A stretch of DNA of 64,000 nucleotides from Paenibacillus sp. PK3_47 (GTDB lineage Bacteria; Bacillota; Bacilli; Paenibacillales; Paenibacillaceae). A program made the position numbers and the translations under genes. Location of the stretch: contig NZ_CP026029.1 of the NCBI RefSeq assembly GCF_023520895.1, positions 1,426,001-1,490,000 on the forward strand, given 5' to 3'. The notes beneath the pieces were generated by a model. It did no database searches. It was given only the letters and a program-made list of their open reading frames with translations, and had not been told where the DNA came from. Shown piece by piece: positions 16,974-25,622 of this stretch (within the stretch, counting starts at the first letter, position 1; every line of letters begins with the position of its first letter).

Positions 16974-17147
16974 CTAATCGGGTAAATCATCCTTGTCCGT
17001 AAGGCAGTCGGTATACTCATTCAGCAGTGCATCCAGCTTCACGGATTGGCGGAGAACCCTTACATCCTGCATGCCGTATTTAAGTGCCAGCCGGTTCAGT
17101 TCCTGCCTGGCCTCTTCAATTCTATCCCTGTGGCTATCATTTCCCAT
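16974..17147 (-). CDS. Spo0E-like aspartyl-phosphate phosphatase
   Basis: 57 residues from the ATG at 17147, preceded by AAGGGG at proper spacing. The helical hairpin pattern RIEEARQELNRLALKYG ... VLRQSVKLDALLNEY fits the Spo0E family, whose SxxLD motif contributes the catalytic Asp. Such proteins dephosphorylate Spo0A~P (or similar response regulators) and delay sporulation. It is a single-gene unit with its own terminator. Family assignment is good; the target is inferred. Confidence 0.85.
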   Translation of the reverse strand: MGNDSHRDRIEEARQELNRLALKYGMQDVRVLRQSVKLDALLNEYTDCLTDKDDLPD

Positions 17148-17280
17148 AGCGGCCCCCTTACCCGGATAAAGCTGTTCTTCAAGCCCTTTCAAAATGTTGC
17201 AATAAACTTCCAAACACATTGTATTCTATTATTCAGAGAGGGTCAATTCATCTCCCTGTAATTGGAATTGGGGTAATTTC

Positions 17281-18720
17281 TCAGTACCTGCGTTTACGTC
17301 CGGAAGCATTGTTCCAGAGGCCGGCAAGGAGATGCACAATCCAGCCGAACATGGCCACAGCCATCATATCAAAGCACACATTGAACATAAATAAGTGCTT
17401 GCCGATATCTGCCCGGCCGTCGCCAAGGATCGGAACCATAAAGGAGAACAGCCCGATCAGCCCCAGCAGCATCATCAGTTCTCCGGCAATCCGTCCGCTG
17501 GTCTCCCGTGTGCGGAAATACTGGAACAGCACTCCGGCGTAATAGACCAGATAGAATATAATGAGGAAGCCGAGTGAATCCGGCAGCCGGCTATTCTTGA
17601 ACTCGCTCCAGCCGCTGTATGTCATGGCAATTGCCCCTGCCGGTTTGCCTTCACTTTTCTCATAGCTTCCCAGATAATAAGGGCGGATCGCCATGCTGTT
17701 CTCGGCTGCATATTTCATATTGTCTATCAATCTTCCGGGATGCTTCAGATAAAAGAACAGCACGTCTTTATGGGATACACGGTCATAGAAATCCGGCGTA
17801 AGGGAAGGATCATCCTGCTTGATCGCCGTATCTGTCTGGAAATAATTCGTCCCCGCCAGCACCTCAAGCCGCTCCGGCAGTCCCAGATCACGCAGATCGC
17901 CCTTCACGTCCGGTGATTCATTAAGTATTCCGAAGAACACCGTCTGGTAGAGATTGATATGCTTCAGCTCCTTGGGTGCAGCCACATATATAATGATCGA
18001 TACGAGTGCTACTGCCACAGCAAACCGAAGGGCCAGCTTCCGCCATTTGCTCTCCCCCTTGAGGGCAGCGATACGCAGGAAGATCAGCGCAAAGGCGAGG
18101 CCGACCGGCGCATTCTGGATTTTGGAGCATACCAGGAACAGCACAGCTACAAAAAACAGCGTCATTCCCTTGCCTGTAGGATGCTCCTGCAGCACCAGCC
18201 TTAATCCGAGCGCAAAGGTCAGCAGCATGAATACCATCGACACCGGCTCGCCGAACAGCGAATTGAAATAAGCCAGATAGCCGATGTCATAAAAAACAAA
18301 CAGGATTGCCGCACCGAGCAAAATTCCGGTGATATAGGAGCTGCGCGTCCCGATTTTTACAATCAGCCAGGTGGCAGCCAGCAGCAGCAGGGCGTACACC
18401 GCACCCAGCACGCGGATATCGAAATAACTGCCGTGAAACAGCCCTGCCAGCAGCCTCGGCACCAGGATAAGCAGGATTTGCGAGGAAGGATAGAACCCCC
18501 TGAACAAATTGTCATAGGCAAATTCCGAATGGCTGAAGCTGAAAAACCGGTCGGCATAGCTTTCTGCGGCATCATAATAATTCAGCCCGACCGTATTCAT
18601 CATACGCAGGAAATCACCGTTGTCGGCAACGCCGACGAACGGCTTCAGAAACAGCAGATAAACAATAAGTCCGCAGCCGGCGAGGGCTGTGAGAATTTGT
18701 GGCTTGAACAGCTTTTTCAT
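17281..18720 (-). CDS. Multi-pass membrane protein, probable GT-C type glycan transferase
   Basis: 479 residues with about ten hydrophobic segments (for example LTALAGCGLIVYLLFL, ALLLLAATWLIV, GAAILFVFYDIGYLAYF, LMMLLGLIGLFSFMV). An acidic motif VADNGDFLR follows the first segment, as in membrane transferases using lipid-linked sugars. The gene lies 8 bp after the LtaS-like gene, so the two are probably co-expressed. It may decorate teichoic acid or another wall polymer; a resemblance to WsfD-type hexose transferases is possible but I cannot confirm it. Confidence 0.7.
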   Translation of the reverse strand: MKKLFKPQILTALAGCGLIVYLLFLKPFVGVADNGDFLRMMNTVGLNYYDAAESYADRFFSFSHSEFAYDNLFRGFYPSSQILLILVPRLLAGLFHGSYFDIRVLGAVYALLLLAATWLIVKIGTRSSYITGILLGAAILFVFYDIGYLAYFNSLFGEPVSMVFMLLTFALGLRLVLQEHPTGKGMTLFFVAVLFLVCSKIQNAPVGLAFALIFLRIAALKGESKWRKLALRFAVAVALVSIIIYVAAPKELKHINLYQTVFFGILNESPDVKGDLRDLGLPERLEVLAGTNYFQTDTAIKQDDPSLTPDFYDRVSHKDVLFFYLKHPGRLIDNMKYAAENSMAIRPYYLGSYEKSEGKPAGAIAMTYSGWSEFKNSRLPDSLGFLIIFYLVYYAGVLFQYFRTRETSGRIAGELMMLLGLIGLFSFMVPILGDGRADIGKHLFMFNVCFDMMAVAMFGWIVHLLAGLWNNASGRKRRY

Positions 18721-18728
18721 GGTTCCCC

Positions 18729-20627
18729 CTATCGCTGCGGAAGCAGCTTCACGTATTCATCAGACAGGTCCATCAGTTTCAGAATGTAGTCATAATCGCT
18801 TTTGTATTGGCTGAAGTCCTCTACAGGCTCCAGCGTATCGAGCGATATGGCCTCTCCGTCCTCAAAGCCTTTGCCGGGAACGAACAGAATCTCATCGTTA
18901 AGGAAGGTGCCGGACGGCGAGTAATAACGCATGCCGATCACATTCCGGTCAATGTTAAGCAGATCATGTCCGAATGCCGTATACCCTTCTTCTTCCAGTG
19001 ACACACCGAGGAGATTGGCTACCGTCGGGAGAATGTCAAGCTGGCCGCCAGTCCGTTCCAAGGTCTGGCCTTCGGTCATTCCCGGCACACGCACAATCAG
19101 CGGAATATTAAATCGGCTGATCCGGGAATCGTATATCACTCCCAGCGCCTCTTCCACCTGCTCCGGCGGCACATCCTTGGTCTGGAGCCCGAAATGATCC
19201 CCGTACAGCACCAGCACCGTGTTGTCCCACAGTCCGTTTTGCTTCAGTCCCTCGATTAGCGTGCCAACGGCATAATCCGTATAATTAATGGCCGTCAGGT
19301 AGTCGCCTAACATCGTATCCTGCAAATTTGCGGGCAGCGTAATTCTTTTGTAGGCATCCGGGATTTTGAAAGGATGGTGACTCGAGGCCGTGACAAGCTG
19401 GGCGTAGAACGGTGTGCCTTTCTTGTGCAGCGCCGACAGCTTCTCTACAGCCGTAATGTAGAGCTGCTCATCGGAAGCGCCAAAGGCGTTAAAATGATCA
19501 TTCTCAAAATCATCCTTCTCGTAGTACCCGTTAAATCCAAGCGCCGGATACATCTCATTGCGGTTCCAAAAGCCGACCTTGTTGACATGGAAAGTGTAGG
19601 CCTCATACCCCTTGTCCCGCAGCAGGCGCGGCAGACCCGGCAGCTTCCGGTCCCCGAAGCCGGTGGACATAGCCAGCGTACCGATCGGGTAGATGGAGGT
19701 ATTGCTCATGAATTCCGCATCCGAGGTATTCCCCGGGCCGATCTGCTGATAGACCCGCGGGAAATAAAAGCCCTCTCCCGTCAGCTTATTGAGCACAGGT
19801 GTCAGCTCCTGCCCTTCCAGCGACTGATGCAGCGGAAAATTCTGAAAAGCCTCCAGCTGGATGACGATGACATTCCTGCCTTTTTGCGAACCGAAGTATT
19901 GCGGCACTGTACCTTCCGGCTTGTTACTGTAAGGATAAGTGTCTTTCAGCGCATTAACCTTGGCTATCGTTTCATTAATGTCACCCGTTCCAATCAGCCC
20001 GTTGTCCTCCTGGGCCTTGAGGGTAGCCACTACTTCGTAGTTAAGAAAGCCTGCGCTTTCCGCCTGGACCAGCTCATTGGTGATATCACGCGCTGCATGT
20101 ATGGAGTAGGCTGACAATGCGCTCCCGCCGAGAATTGCCACCAAAATAACCACCAGATGAACTCTCCGCACCCGTGGTGTGATGTAACTGCGTACCGGAA
20201 CCGACGGCCCGCGCTGCCATCTGCGGATTAAGGCATAGATGATCATGATTACAATATCCGCAAAAAACAGAAAGTCTACAGGTTGTATAGTGGACTCTAC
20301 ACTCTCTTTAACCTGAAACACCTGGTTCAGCTCATAAAAGGCCAGATAGGTCGGTACGGAGCCGAAGTGGTTGAAGTAGACACTGGCCGCAAACAGCAGC
20401 AGCGACAAAATCCCGTTAAAGCTCCAGTAGACCGCCGTTTTCATCCTCCCGGGAATAACAACAGCCAGAATCCCCATAATCAGCAGCACCGGAGCAAGAT
20501 CCGCGGCAATCCACTGCCAGGCAATCCGGTCAAAAAACAGCATCCTAAGCAGCAGCAGTTTCAGCCAGATCAGTCCGGATACAATATAGAAATGGGCATT
20601 CAGCAGCCCGTATTTATTCCTGCTCAT
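18729..20627 (-). CDS. LTA synthase family protein (phosphoglycerol transferase)
   Basis: 632 residues: about five N-terminal membrane segments (to ~residue 180), a linker, then an extracellular sulfatase-fold domain. Landmarks are VIVIQLEAFQNF (metal-ligand Glu), GNTSDAEFMSNTS with the nucleophile Thr, and LYGDHFG (metal-ligand Asp-His). These match LtaS, which polymerises glycerol phosphate from phosphatidylglycerol onto a glycolipid anchor. GAGG lies before the ATG. Paralogues of LtaS can act as primase or in sporulation; which one this is cannot be told from sequence. Confidence 0.9.
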   Translation of the reverse strand: MSRNKYGLLNAHFYIVSGLIWLKLLLLRMLFFDRIAWQWIAADLAPVLLIMGILAVVIPGRMKTAVYWSFNGILSLLLFAASVYFNHFGSVPTYLAFYELNQVFQVKESVESTIQPVDFLFFADIVIMIIYALIRRWQRGPSVPVRSYITPRVRRVHLVVILVAILGGSALSAYSIHAARDITNELVQAESAGFLNYEVVATLKAQEDNGLIGTGDINETIAKVNALKDTYPYSNKPEGTVPQYFGSQKGRNVIVIQLEAFQNFPLHQSLEGQELTPVLNKLTGEGFYFPRVYQQIGPGNTSDAEFMSNTSIYPIGTLAMSTGFGDRKLPGLPRLLRDKGYEAYTFHVNKVGFWNRNEMYPALGFNGYYEKDDFENDHFNAFGASDEQLYITAVEKLSALHKKGTPFYAQLVTASSHHPFKIPDAYKRITLPANLQDTMLGDYLTAINYTDYAVGTLIEGLKQNGLWDNTVLVLYGDHFGLQTKDVPPEQVEEALGVIYDSRISRFNIPLIVRVPGMTEGQTLERTGGQLDILPTVANLLGVSLEEEGYTAFGHDLLNIDRNVIGMRYYSPSGTFLNDEILFVPGKGFEDGEAISLDTLEPVEDFSQYKSDYDYILKLMDLSDEYVKLLPQR

Positions 20628-20748
20628 TCAATCGCCTCATAATATATAATATAGTTCTGTAAATTCTGTTCTAGTTTTCTGTAAATGTTCAGATTTATCT
20701 AGTATAGCAAACTTGAAATATTTATCAAAACTGCGGATTCATGCCGCA

Positions 20749-20783
20749 CAAAAAGGACGCTGCGCTTGTTGGCGCACGTCCTT
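20749..20783 (-). terminator. Intrinsic terminator after the anti-sigma gene
   Basis: On the minus strand AAGGACGTGCGC / GCGCAGCGTCCTT pairs with a one-base bulge and is followed by TTTTTGTG. It lies about 30 nt after the stop at 20811. Confidence 0.8.
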
Positions 20784-20810
20784 GGGGGCGGATGTCTTTA
20801 TAGCAGATCG

Positions 20811-22043
20811 TTACGGCACAGGAGTCTGCTCTATACTGTAAATCTCCCCTTTCAGATTAAAGGAGGCATTAACTACGAGGTCTCCATCCGGGCTTTTGAA
20901 GGTAAGAAGTCCAGGTGCTGTCTGGTCAACCACCCTATAATCTTTCAGCCGGATGCCGAACAGTTTATCAGCAAGGGCAGCGGCCGAGATTTGCAGCTTG
21001 CTTTCATCCATATTAAGCAAATTCGCATCCTGCTCGCCGCGGATTTTGGAATCATATGACTTTTCAATGTAGAGGGCCAAATCGGATACCTGCAGTATTT
21101 CCTGCGTGGCATAATCCATCATTACTGAAGCAGCCGCATATTCATCCTCCCCATACGTCAGAACGAGCATATCCCACTCCGGCGCTACGGTACGCTCGAT
21201 GGAGTATAGATGATCCGTCCCCTGGTCCCTAAGCAGTTTAATAGCCTTAAGCCCCGCCTCCCTCACTTCAGCACCTGCTTCATTCTCACTCATTTTATAG
21301 GTTGAAAGCTTGTATAAGCCGTTTACATAATCAATTGTGGCTTCCTCTCCCATAAGGCCGTCATTGGTCTGAATGCCCGGCTCATCATTTGTTCCATAGT
21401 GAGCAGAATGCCTCAGGCCGGTGACCGTGAATTTTCCTTTATAGCCGGCTCCCTGCAAATTCTTCGTCGCTTCTTCAATGAACGCAGGGTCTATTTCTTT
21501 AACACTATAAAAGGCGTCCATCACCGTCCGGATGACCTCGCCTGTCTCTGTATTGAACCAGACCCTGGCTGAATGATCTCCTTCCTGAAAAAGAACCTCC
21601 GCTTCCTCAACTCCCTCTATCGGATTTTCAAGCCGCTTCAAGCTGATGTACGGATATTTCTTTCCTAGCTGTTCCTGCATCAGCCGCTCAGCGGTTTGTT
21701 TAAACCCGGCATCTGTAAGATCCGCTGCGCCCTCCTCAGGAGAATCATACATGACAGCACTTGCTGCCACTGACGGATTAAACCCCCTGTTCCTGCCGGA
21801 AAAGTCACTTCCCAGGTAAAGTACACCCGCACCCAGCAGCAGCAGGACGACAGCAGCAGAAAGCATCCGTGCGCGGAATGCTCTGCGGCGCCGGACGGCC
21901 GTCATCTCCCGGCTACGGGCAGTCAGGCCTTCCTGAAGCTGCCGGACGATATTGTCGGCATTCGCTTCACTGAATTTTGTACGGGGGAATGGACCTTTGC
22001 GGGCCAGATCATACCACTGCGGCTTCTGCTCATGCTCCTCCAT
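20811..22043 (-). CDS. Membrane-anchored partner of ECF sigma factor (probable anti-sigma factor)
   Basis: 410 residues. A cytoplasmic N-terminus of about 58 residues rich in charge, one transmembrane segment (MLSAAVVLLLLGAGVLYL) and a large extracytoplasmic part with PepSY-like stretches (RVWFNTETGEVIRTVMDAF; VMMDYATQEILQVSD). The start codon overlaps the stop of the sigma gene (TAATG). Single-pass topology plus coupling to an ECF sigma gene fits an anti-sigma factor, but no ZAS zinc motif is visible. The signal sensed is unknown. Confidence 0.75.
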   Translation of the reverse strand: MEEHEQKPQWYDLARKGPFPRTKFSEANADNIVRQLQEGLTARSREMTAVRRRRAFRARMLSAAVVLLLLGAGVLYLGSDFSGRNRGFNPSVAASAVMYDSPEEGAADLTDAGFKQTAERLMQEQLGKKYPYISLKRLENPIEGVEEAEVLFQEGDHSARVWFNTETGEVIRTVMDAFYSVKEIDPAFIEEATKNLQGAGYKGKFTVTGLRHSAHYGTNDEPGIQTNDGLMGEEATIDYVNGLYKLSTYKMSENEAGAEVREAGLKAIKLLRDQGTDHLYSIERTVAPEWDMLVLTYGEDEYAAASVMMDYATQEILQVSDLALYIEKSYDSKIRGEQDANLLNMDESKLQISAAALADKLFGIRLKDYRVVDQTAPGLLTFKSPDGDLVVNASFNLKGEIYSIEQTPVP

Positions 22044-22618
22044 TACTCCATCCTCCTTAATTTGTCCTGGACTTTGCGGCGCGCACGGTGCAGCCTGGAT
22101 TTGACGGTGCCGGGGGATATCTGGATTAATTCAGCGATTCCCCTGACCGACAGCTCTGCCTTGAGATCAAGCACCAGTACTTCGCGCAGCTTATCCGGCA
22201 GTCCCATAATGAGGCTCCAGATTTCATCGATCTGCCGGCTGCCGAGATACTCCATTTCTGCTGAGCGGGCAGCACCTGCTGTAACGCCACTATTTTCACG
22301 CTGCCCTGTATCATTCTCTTGTGTTAACGGCTGTACTCCGCCCCACAACCCCGCTCGGAAAAAACGCGACTTCCGGTAGGTGAACACCGTATTGCGGGCA
22401 ATGGTGAACAGCCAGGTTTTTAACGATGAAGCGCCGCGGTATGTCCCGATCCGGTAGTAGCATTTGATGAACACCTCCTGGGTGAGCTCATCCGCCTGAT
22501 CGCTGCTTTTGGTAAGAAAATAAATATAATTCCAGACATCCTCGCCGTACAGCTTCATGATCATCCGTAATTGTTCTTCGCTGATAGCCTCTGCCTGCTC
22601 CAGTCCATTCAGTTCCAA
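22043..22618 (-). CDS. ECF-type RNA polymerase sigma factor
   Basis: 191 residues from a TTG at 22618, chosen because GAGGTGA lies 5 nt upstream; a GTG at 22687 would give 214 residues but has a weak site. Region 2 shows DQADELTQEVFIKCYYRIGTY and region 4 shows LPDKLREVLVLDL ... SVRGIAELIQISPGTVKSRLHRAR. It probably drives its own operon under an envelope signal. The leader contains the hairpin CATCCGT-CTA-ACGGATG (22697-22713). Confidence 0.88.
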   Translation of the reverse strand: MELNGLEQAEAISEEQLRMIMKLYGEDVWNYIYFLTKSSDQADELTQEVFIKCYYRIGTYRGASSLKTWLFTIARNTVFTYRKSRFFRAGLWGGVQPLTQENDTGQRENSGVTAGAARSAEMEYLGSRQIDEIWSLIMGLPDKLREVLVLDLKAELSVRGIAELIQISPGTVKSRLHRARRKVQDKLRRME

Positions 22619-22832
22619 TAGGTTCACCTCACTTGATTTGACCTCATAAACGGAGAGACGGTTCATTTTTTCAAAAAATAATTTCACAAGTCAAAACATC
22701 CGTCTAACGGATGGGTTGTTCGTGGTGTATATCTCGGGGTATAACCCCCACACATTTCGCTTGCCCACGGCTTGCTCTTGCACATGTATACCTCTCGTCT
22801 CATCCCTGCCCATTTACAGCGGAAAAAGGGTC

Positions 22833-23657
22833 CATTGGACACGAAAAACCGAATACATTGAGCCACTGCGCAGGGAATGTAGCCCATTAAACTCGAAAAA
22901 CCGAGTACATTGAGCCACTGCGCAGGGAATGTAGCCCATTAAACTCGAAAAAGTGAGTACATTGAGCCACTCTGCAGGGAATGTAGCCCATTGTACTCGA
23001 AAAACCGAGTACATTGAGCCACTTCGCAGGGGAAGTAACCTATTAAACTCGAAAAAGTGAGTACATTGAGCCACTCTGCAGGGAATGTAGCCCATTGTAC
23101 TCGAAAAACCGAGTACATTCAGCCACCACGCAGGGAATGTAACCAATTAAACTCGAAAAACTGAGTACATTGAGCCACTCTGCAGGAAATGTAGCCCATT
23201 GTACTCGAAAAACCGAGCCATTGAGCCACTTCGCAGGAAATTTAGTCCATTGAACTCGAAAAACCGAGTACATTGAGCCACCGCGCAGGGAATGTAGCCC
23301 ATTAAACTCGAAAAACCGAGTACATTGAGCCACTGCGCAGGGAATGTAGCCCATTAAACTCGAAAAACCGTGTACATTTGAGCCACCGCGCAGGGAATGT
23401 AGCCCATTGTACTCGAAAACCGAGTACATTGAGCCACCGCGCAGGGAATGTAGCCCATTAAACTCGAAAAACCGAGTACATTGTGCCACCGCACAGGGAA
23501 TGTAGCCCATTGAACTCGAAAAACCGAGTACATTGAGCCACCGCGCAGGGAATGTAGCCCATTAAACTCGAAAAACCGAGTACATTGAGCCACCACACAG
23601 GAGATGTAGCCCATTGGACACGAAAAACCGAATACATTCAGCCACTCTGCAGGGAAT
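22833..23657. repeat. Tandem repeat array, about 16 copies of a 52-bp unit
   Basis: Units repeat every 52 bp (for example GAGCCACTGC at 22860, 22912 and GAGCCAC at 22964). Each carries the hairpin ACTCG-AAAAAC-CGAGT and an ACATT...AATGT dyad. The outermost units at both ends share a variant (GGACACGAAAAACCGAATAC) that inner units lack. Because 52 is not a multiple of three, reading frames shift every unit; open frames here are not credible genes. It fills the gap between the ECF sigma operon and the deaminase gene. It is not a CRISPR: no unique spacers. Confidence 0.95.
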
Positions 23658-23781
23658 TTCTGTACTTAAAGTACCTACAAAGAGTTTTATGCCTCTCCAT
23701 TTGCCAGTAGCCCAGCTCCGGTAATTCCTTAGGGATTTGCTCCCCCCGCCCGAACAGCGGCTGATTTCTCATTTTGCGCAT
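23638..23781 (-). CDS. Doubtful short hypothetical ORF
   Basis: 47 residues beginning MRKMRNQPLFGRGEQ, with GAGGAGTG six bases before the ATG at 23781. It ends inside the last unit of the 52-bp array and follows a terminator of the deaminase gene. No family recognised. The ribosome binding site is its only support; it may be a remnant. Confidence 0.2.
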   Translation of the reverse strand: MRKMRNQPLFGRGEQIPKELPELGYWQMERHKTLCRYFKYRNSLQSG

Positions 23782-23805
23782 TTCACGCACTCCTCTGCCT
23801 GCGCA

Positions 23806-23831
23806 CAAAAAAAGAGGACCCCAGGTCCCCT
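23806..23831 (-). terminator. Intrinsic terminator after the deaminase gene
   Basis: On the minus strand AGGGGACC-TGG-GGTCCTCT forms an 8-bp stem (one G-T pair) followed by seven T. It lies about 43 nt after the stop at 23874. Confidence 0.85.
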
Positions 23832-23873
23832 GCACATTGTAGCTTTAAATTTCATAATCCACTATTACCTCGG

Positions 23874-25211
23874 TCACCCCAGCGGGGAGCGGGCCAGCAG
23901 TCTTTTAATGGAGCGGTTGGCTTCATGGAGTACGACTTCCTTATCGACGGTCTTGAGCAGCCCTTTATCCATCAGGATCTCACCGTCTACAATGGTTGTC
24001 TCCACATCCGCGCGGGTAGCCGAATATACAATTCGGGAGATCGGGTCCACATCATAGGAAGGGAACGTGTGAAAATTATAAAGGTTGAGGATGGCCAGAT
24101 CGGCTTTTTTGCCTACCTCGATGCTGCCGATTTTGTCCTCCATGCCCACCGCCTTGGCTCCGCCGATCGTCGCCATCCGGAACACACTTCTGGCATCCAT
24201 GGTCGTCGGCCCGTGCAGCGGCTTTTGAATAATCGCAGCGAGCCGCATCTCGTTGAACATATCCAGATTATTGTTGCAGGGCGCCCCGTCCGCCCCGAGG
24301 CTTAAGTGCACATGCTCATGAAGCATGCCCGGTGTGTCGGCAATCCCGGAGGCCAGCTTCAGATTGGAGCCCGGACAGTGGCTGACATGAACTCCGCGGT
24401 CCCGTAAAATCCTTTTCTCCTCATCGTCCAGCCAGACGCAGTGGGCCAGGATCAGACGCTCATTAGCAAGACCCAGATGATCCAGATAGACCACGTTGCG
24501 CATGCCGGTCATCGCCTGGACAATTTCAATCTCCCCCAGATTCTCCGACGCATGGGTATGAACCTTAACCCCGTAACGGGCAGAGAGGTCGCGGACCTCT
24601 TTTAACAGCGGTTCTGTACAGGAGATCACAAACCGCGGGGAAAAAGCATACTGGATCCGTCCGTCTCCGTAGCCGTTCCATTTCTCCAGCAGGTCCATGC
24701 TTTCCTGTAAAGATGCGTCGGTCTCCTCCTGAAGCGCTGCGGGAACATCATCGTTTTTCTGATCCATCATCACTTTACCCGACAATGCGCGGATACCGCT
24801 CTTCGCAATGGCCTGAAAAGCAAAATCCGTATGATGCACTGTCTCCATATCCACTATGGTCGTCGTACCGCTGGTGATCAGCTCTCCAATTCCGAGCATG
24901 GCGGAGTAATACAGCGAATCCTCGTCATGCGCCGCCTCCAGCGGCCAGATCCGCTTGCGCAGCCAGTCCATCAGCTCCAGATCATCGCCCTTGCCGCGGA
25001 ACAGCGTCTGGCATAAATGAATATGGGTCTGCACAAACCCGGGGATTACCGTGCGGTTCGTTGCATCAATGACCCGCTCATCCCCCTGCGCCTGCAGGCC
25101 GCTGCCGATCTCTGCAATCATACTGCCCCTGATCCGGATATCCCCGTACAGAATTTCCTCCTGTTTGTTCATCGTAACAATCTCCGCGTTTTTGATCAGT
25201 ATATTTGCCAT
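23874..25211 (-). CDS. Amidohydrolase of the purine deaminase type (candidate 8-oxoguanine/guanine-like deaminase)
   Basis: 445 residues from the ATG at 25211 (AAGGGGGAAA upstream). Amidohydrolase fold of the cytosine/guanine/S-adenosylhomocysteine deaminase branch. Metal and catalytic residues are visible: H63 and H65 in QTHIHL, H220 in VHTHASE, H257 in LAHCVWL, and D308 in LGADGAP. Homologues carry many labels (5'-deoxyadenosine deaminase, guanine deaminase, 8-oxoguanine deaminase, chlorohydrolase). The variant purine riboswitch in its leader argues that the substrate is an oxidised or unusual purine base, with 8-oxoguanine the leading candidate. It is transcribed alone, divergent from the GntR-permease-amidase operon, and ends in its own terminator. 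Confidence 0.82.
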   Translation of the reverse strand: MANILIKNAEIVTMNKQEEILYGDIRIRGSMIAEIGSGLQAQGDERVIDATNRTVIPGFVQTHIHLCQTLFRGKGDDLELMDWLRKRIWPLEAAHDEDSLYYSAMLGIGELITSGTTTIVDMETVHHTDFAFQAIAKSGIRALSGKVMMDQKNDDVPAALQEETDASLQESMDLLEKWNGYGDGRIQYAFSPRFVISCTEPLLKEVRDLSARYGVKVHTHASENLGEIEIVQAMTGMRNVVYLDHLGLANERLILAHCVWLDDEEKRILRDRGVHVSHCPGSNLKLASGIADTPGMLHEHVHLSLGADGAPCNNNLDMFNEMRLAAIIQKPLHGPTTMDARSVFRMATIGGAKAVGMEDKIGSIEVGKKADLAILNLYNFHTFPSYDVDPISRIVYSATRADVETTIVDGEILMDKGLLKTVDKEVVLHEANRSIKRLLARSPLG

Positions 25212-25263
25212 CGCCGTTTCCCCCTTGATTGTAAGGTAAAACTTCTTTAGTGCCAGATAACAC

Positions 25264-25360
25264 AAAAAGGCCACAAAATATGCCTCAGCATATTTTCGTA
25301 GCCGGAAATTTACGGTTCCCGGTAGAGACCCTTAAACCAATTATTAAGGATATACGAAAA
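25264..25360 (-). promoter_or_regulatory. Variant purine riboswitch with overlapping terminator (predicted ON switch)
   Basis: Minus-strand leader of the deaminase gene. P1 pairs TTTTCGTA (25353-25360) with TACGAAAA (25293-25300); P2 pairs CCTTAA with TTAAGG; P3 pairs GGGAA with TTTCC around the L3 loop CCGTAAA. J2/3 reads GTCTCTACC where GTTTCTACC is usual (U48C in xpt numbering), J3/1 reads GGC instead of GAC (A73G), and J1/2 reads TAT not TAA. The specificity base C74 is kept, excluding the adenine type. Right after, GGCTAC-G-AAAATATGC pairs with GCATATTTTGTGGCC followed by TTTTTG (25264-25303). This terminator uses the whole P1 3' strand, so ligand binding should prevent termination. Confidence 0.88.
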
Positions 25361-25394
25361 AGTGGATTATGCAATTGCTGTTGAATAAACCCAT

Positions 25395-25422
25395 AATATA
25401 GCACGGACAAGTTTTATGTCAA
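25395..25422 (-). promoter_or_regulatory. Promoter of the riboswitch-deaminase transcript
   Basis: TTGACA (25417-25422) and TATATT (25395-25400) on the minus strand, 16 bp apart, match the sigma-A consensus. A start near 25388 gives a leader of about 175 nt holding the full aptamer and terminator. Confidence 0.75.
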
Positions 25423-25533
25423 TATACCTTACTTATAATTATAAAAAATCAACTTTTTAAACAATACGACCAACATAATGTTATGTATTTTAACCTATTA
25501 TTCAGTAATTTAAGATTTTTTTCATAAAAAACA

Positions 25534-25593
25534 TTGAATCACGCTCTATTTAGTGTTATGTTACTTAACAATAAATTCAAAGTGTGATCACAC
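25534..25593 (+). promoter_or_regulatory. Promoter and palindromic operator of the GntR gene
   Basis: TTGAAT (25534) and TATGTT (25557) are 17 bp apart. Just downstream is the perfect 12-bp palindrome GTGTGATCACAC (25582-25593), about 30 nt before the GntR start. The position suits autorepression by the GntR/FadR-type regulator. Confidence 0.55.
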
Positions 25594-25622
25594 ATCACAA
25601 ATCATCTATGAAAGGAGCTCCT

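Noticed and set aside
22684..23614. Several open frames on the minus strand across the 52-bp array (MGYIPCAVAQC-type)
   Set aside because: They arise from the repeat. The 52-bp period shifts the frame each unit, starts lack ribosome binding sites, and the same peptide appears in several frames.
22833..23657. CRISPR array
   Set aside because: Units are contiguous and similar over their full 52 bp, with no unique spacers and no cas genes nearby.
25293..25360. Adenine-type riboswitch
   Set aside because: The specificity position reads C (GGCTA), not T, so the adenine class is excluded.
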